Below are positions 51,726 through 52,982 of a stretch of DNA of 52,982 bases, piece by piece (position 1 is the stretch's first letter; every line of letters begins with the position of its first letter). The DNA lies in NCBI GenBank assembly GCA_017939795.1, contig JAGBAA010000024.1, positions 1-52,982 of the forward strand, given 5' to 3'. Position numbers and translations under genes: made by a program. Below the pieces are notes generated by a model. It was not told the origin of the DNA, did no database searches, and worked only from the letters and a program-made list of their open reading frames with translations. The DNA comes from Thermoguttaceae bacterium. Lineage in GTDB: Bacteria; Planctomycetota; Planctomycetia; Pirellulales; Thermoguttaceae.

Positions 51726-52715
51726 ATGATCGTTACCACGACCGAACTGTTCAAACAGGCTTACGGCAAATACGCCATCGGCGCATACAACATCAACAAT
51801 ATGGAACAGGCCGTTGGTCTTTTCCGCGGCAACCTGGGCAAATCCGGCAAAAATGATGATCCGGTCGACGGCACCAAAGCTGCTCCGTTCATCATCCAGA
51901 TCTCCCGCGGCGCTCGCGGTTACTCCGACAAGCGCATCCTCGAAGGTCTGATCCGCGCCTGCGACGAAACGTTCCCGGAAGCCATTTTCGCCGTTCACCT
52001 TGACCACGGCACGGAAGAAGTCTGCTACGACTGCATCGACAGCGGTTTCTATTCCTCCGTCATGATCGACGCTTCCCACGAAGAATTCGAAAAGAACATC
52101 GAGATCACCAAACGCGTCGTTGACCGCGCCCATGCCAAAGGCATCGTCGTGGAAGCTGAACTTGGTCAGCTCGGCGGCGTTGAAGAAGACGTCGTTGGTT
52201 CCGTGAAACTGACGGATCCGGCCGATGCCGTGAAATTCATCGAAGCGACCGGCTGCGACTCTCTGGCCGTCGCTATCGGCACCTCCCACGGTGCGTTCAA
52301 ATTCTCCGGCAAACAGGGCCTGCATTTCGACGTCCTGAGCGAGATCCAGAAAGCCGTCAACAGCGTGAAGCCGAACTTCCCGCTCGTCATGCACGGTTCT
52401 TCCAGCGTTCCGCAGGAATGGGTCGCCCGCATCAACAACGCCGGCGGCAACCTCGCTGGTGCTTCTGGTGTGAATGAAGACGAATACTTCAAAGCCGCTC
52501 AGATGGGCGTCTGCAAGATCAACATCGACACCGACGGCCGTCTGGTCTGGTGCGCCACGCTGCGTGAAGAATTCCGCGATCATCCGGAAGTGTTCGATCT
52601 GCGTCCGTCCGGTCAGGTCTTCATGAAGAACTACGCCGACTACATCGTCCACAAGAACCAGAAGCTCGGTTCCGCCGGTACGCTGGCTGACGTCGCTGCC
52701 GCTCTCGGCAAATAA
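51726..52715 (+). CDS. fba: Class II fructose-bisphosphate aldolase
   Basis: 329 residues. TCGGAGG lies before the ATG. TIM-barrel zinc aldolase with FAVHLDHGTEE (catalytic Asp93 and zinc ligand His94), VEAELGQLGG, GTSHG with a zinc His, and HGSSSVP. These are the phosphate and metal sites of class II (ketose-bisphosphate) aldolases. It converts fructose 1,6-bisphosphate to dihydroxyacetone phosphate and glyceraldehyde 3-phosphate in glycolysis and gluconeogenesis. Codon use is visibly more C-ending and biased than its neighbours, as expected for a highly expressed gene, in line with the phased A/T tracts and a good promoter. It ends in a strong terminator; monocistronic. Confidence 0.95.
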   Translation: MIVTTTELFKQAYGKYAIGAYNINNMEQAVGLFRGNLGKSGKNDDPVDGTKAAPFIIQISRGARGYSDKRILEGLIRACDETFPEAIFAVHLDHGTEEVCYDCIDSGFYSSVMIDASHEEFEKNIEITKRVVDRAHAKGIVVEAELGQLGGVEEDVVGSVKLTDPADAVKFIEATGCDSLAVAIGTSHGAFKFSGKQGLHFDVLSEIQKAVNSVKPNFPLVMHGSSSVPQEWVARINNAGGNLAGASGVNEDEYFKAAQMGVCKINIDTDGRLVWCATLREEFRDHPEVFDLRPSGQVFMKNYADYIVHKNQKLGSAGTLADVAAALGK

Positions 52716-52754
52716 GAATTTCTTCCGCAGTCTCAAGACTGTCTGAACGCACAA

Positions 52755-52785
52755 GGCCCCGGCTTTTCGAGTCGGGGTCTTTTTC
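52755..52785 (+). terminator. Intrinsic terminator of fba
   Basis: GGCCCCG...CGGGGTC hairpin (52755-52779) followed by TTTTTTC. Confidence 0.85.
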
Positions 52786-52806
52786 TGTTTTGTTGGCTGT
52801 AAAAGG

Positions 52807-52824
52807 TACTGTACGAATACAGTA
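52807..52824. promoter_or_regulatory. Palindromic candidate operator
   Basis: TACTGTA and TACAGTA surround CGAA: perfect 7-bp arms with a 4-bp centre. It lies upstream of a gene outside the window. The regulator is unknown; it does not fit the E. coli LexA spacing. Confidence 0.45.
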
Positions 52825-52835
52825 GTCCCTGCAAG

Positions 52836-52982
52836 CGAAAAATTTTCTAAAATGTTGAAAACTTTATTCTAAAATGGGAATAAAATTTTAAAAATCATGA
52901 TATTTTTCCATATTTTATCGATTATTTTTTAAAATTCCAAGAAAATCTTTAAAAATAACATAGGGGGGCATTGACTTTTAGG
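52836..52982. promoter_or_regulatory. AT-tract-rich region with the start of a promoter at the window edge
   Basis: A- and T-tracts, many about 10 bp apart, run from 52836 to 52956, followed by TTGACT at 52971-52976. The -10 and gene are beyond the window. Confidence 0.45.

Noticed and set aside
52807..52824. LexA box
   Set aside because: CTGT and ACAG are present but spaced 6 bp, not 8, and no SOS gene is visible.

Overview
The window looks like chromosomal DNA of a host- or gut-associated member of the Planctomycetota, perhaps near Pirellulales/Thermoguttaceae. This is inferred from gene content, since no 16S rRNA gene is present. The evidence is a Ser/Thr kinase with the N-terminal extension common in planctomycete kinases, a PEP-CTERM protein with autotransporter-type beta-strand repeats, Tat-exported Gfo/Idh/MocA oxidoreductases next to ThuA and DUF6807 (PmoA-family) proteins, and a SlyX/CdsA/giant DUF4132 neighbourhood. 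Lentisphaerota or Verrucomicrobiota cannot be excluded. The sequence is moderately GC-rich in genes and strongly AT-rich between them.

Layout. 1-222 is a 27/28-bp tandem array cut by the window edge. 407-13091 is carbohydrate-related: a sodium/solute symporter, a small glycosyltransferase, a secreted double alpha/beta-hydrolase (acetylxylan-esterase type), and a six-gene run from one promoter (5782-5810) to one terminator (13109-13162). That run encodes a sugar isomerase/epimerase-like TIM barrel, a ThuA-like protein, two Tat-exported Gfo/Idh/MocA oxidoreductases and two DUF6807 proteins, one of them fused to a propeller-like domain. 13311-21213 holds a PEP-CTERM surface protein, a large secreted GH99/GH71-like protein, a class I amidotransferase on the minus strand, and a secreted five-bladed-propeller glycosidase-like protein. 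21550-23400 is a Na/phosphate cotransporter with a separate PhoU. 23534-33665 is a minus-strand block: HU, a ComEA-like HhH protein, GDP-mannose dehydratase, a 759-aa protein of unknown function, a Ser/Thr kinase and a DsbD-type thiol reductase.

From 34268 the plus strand resumes with thrS behind a structured leader of about 260 nt, then an unknown polytopic membrane protein, SlyX, a small unknown protein, cdsA, a 157-aa protein paired with a giant DUF4132 protein, a Prc-type protease, an RpiB-like isomerase with a Tat signal, an RlmM-like methyltransferase, a GH16 glycosidase, tRNA-Arg(TCT) on the minus strand, and class II fructose-bisphosphate aldolase.

How the genes work together. The left third suggests periplasmic processing of glycans or modified sugars: esterase, GH-like enzymes and exported oxidoreductases acting on sugars, with a symporter for uptake. 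The rest is mostly housekeeping. Observations most worth following are: (i) A/T tracts repeated at about 10 bp, most regularly upstream of the HU promoter and also upstream of aldolase and other promoters, predicting intrinsically curved promoter DNA; (ii) the exported oxidoreductase/DUF6807 operon; (iii) the DUF4132 protein plus small, possibly beta-grasp, partner; and (iv) a possible dual-start (exported/cytosolic) RpiB.
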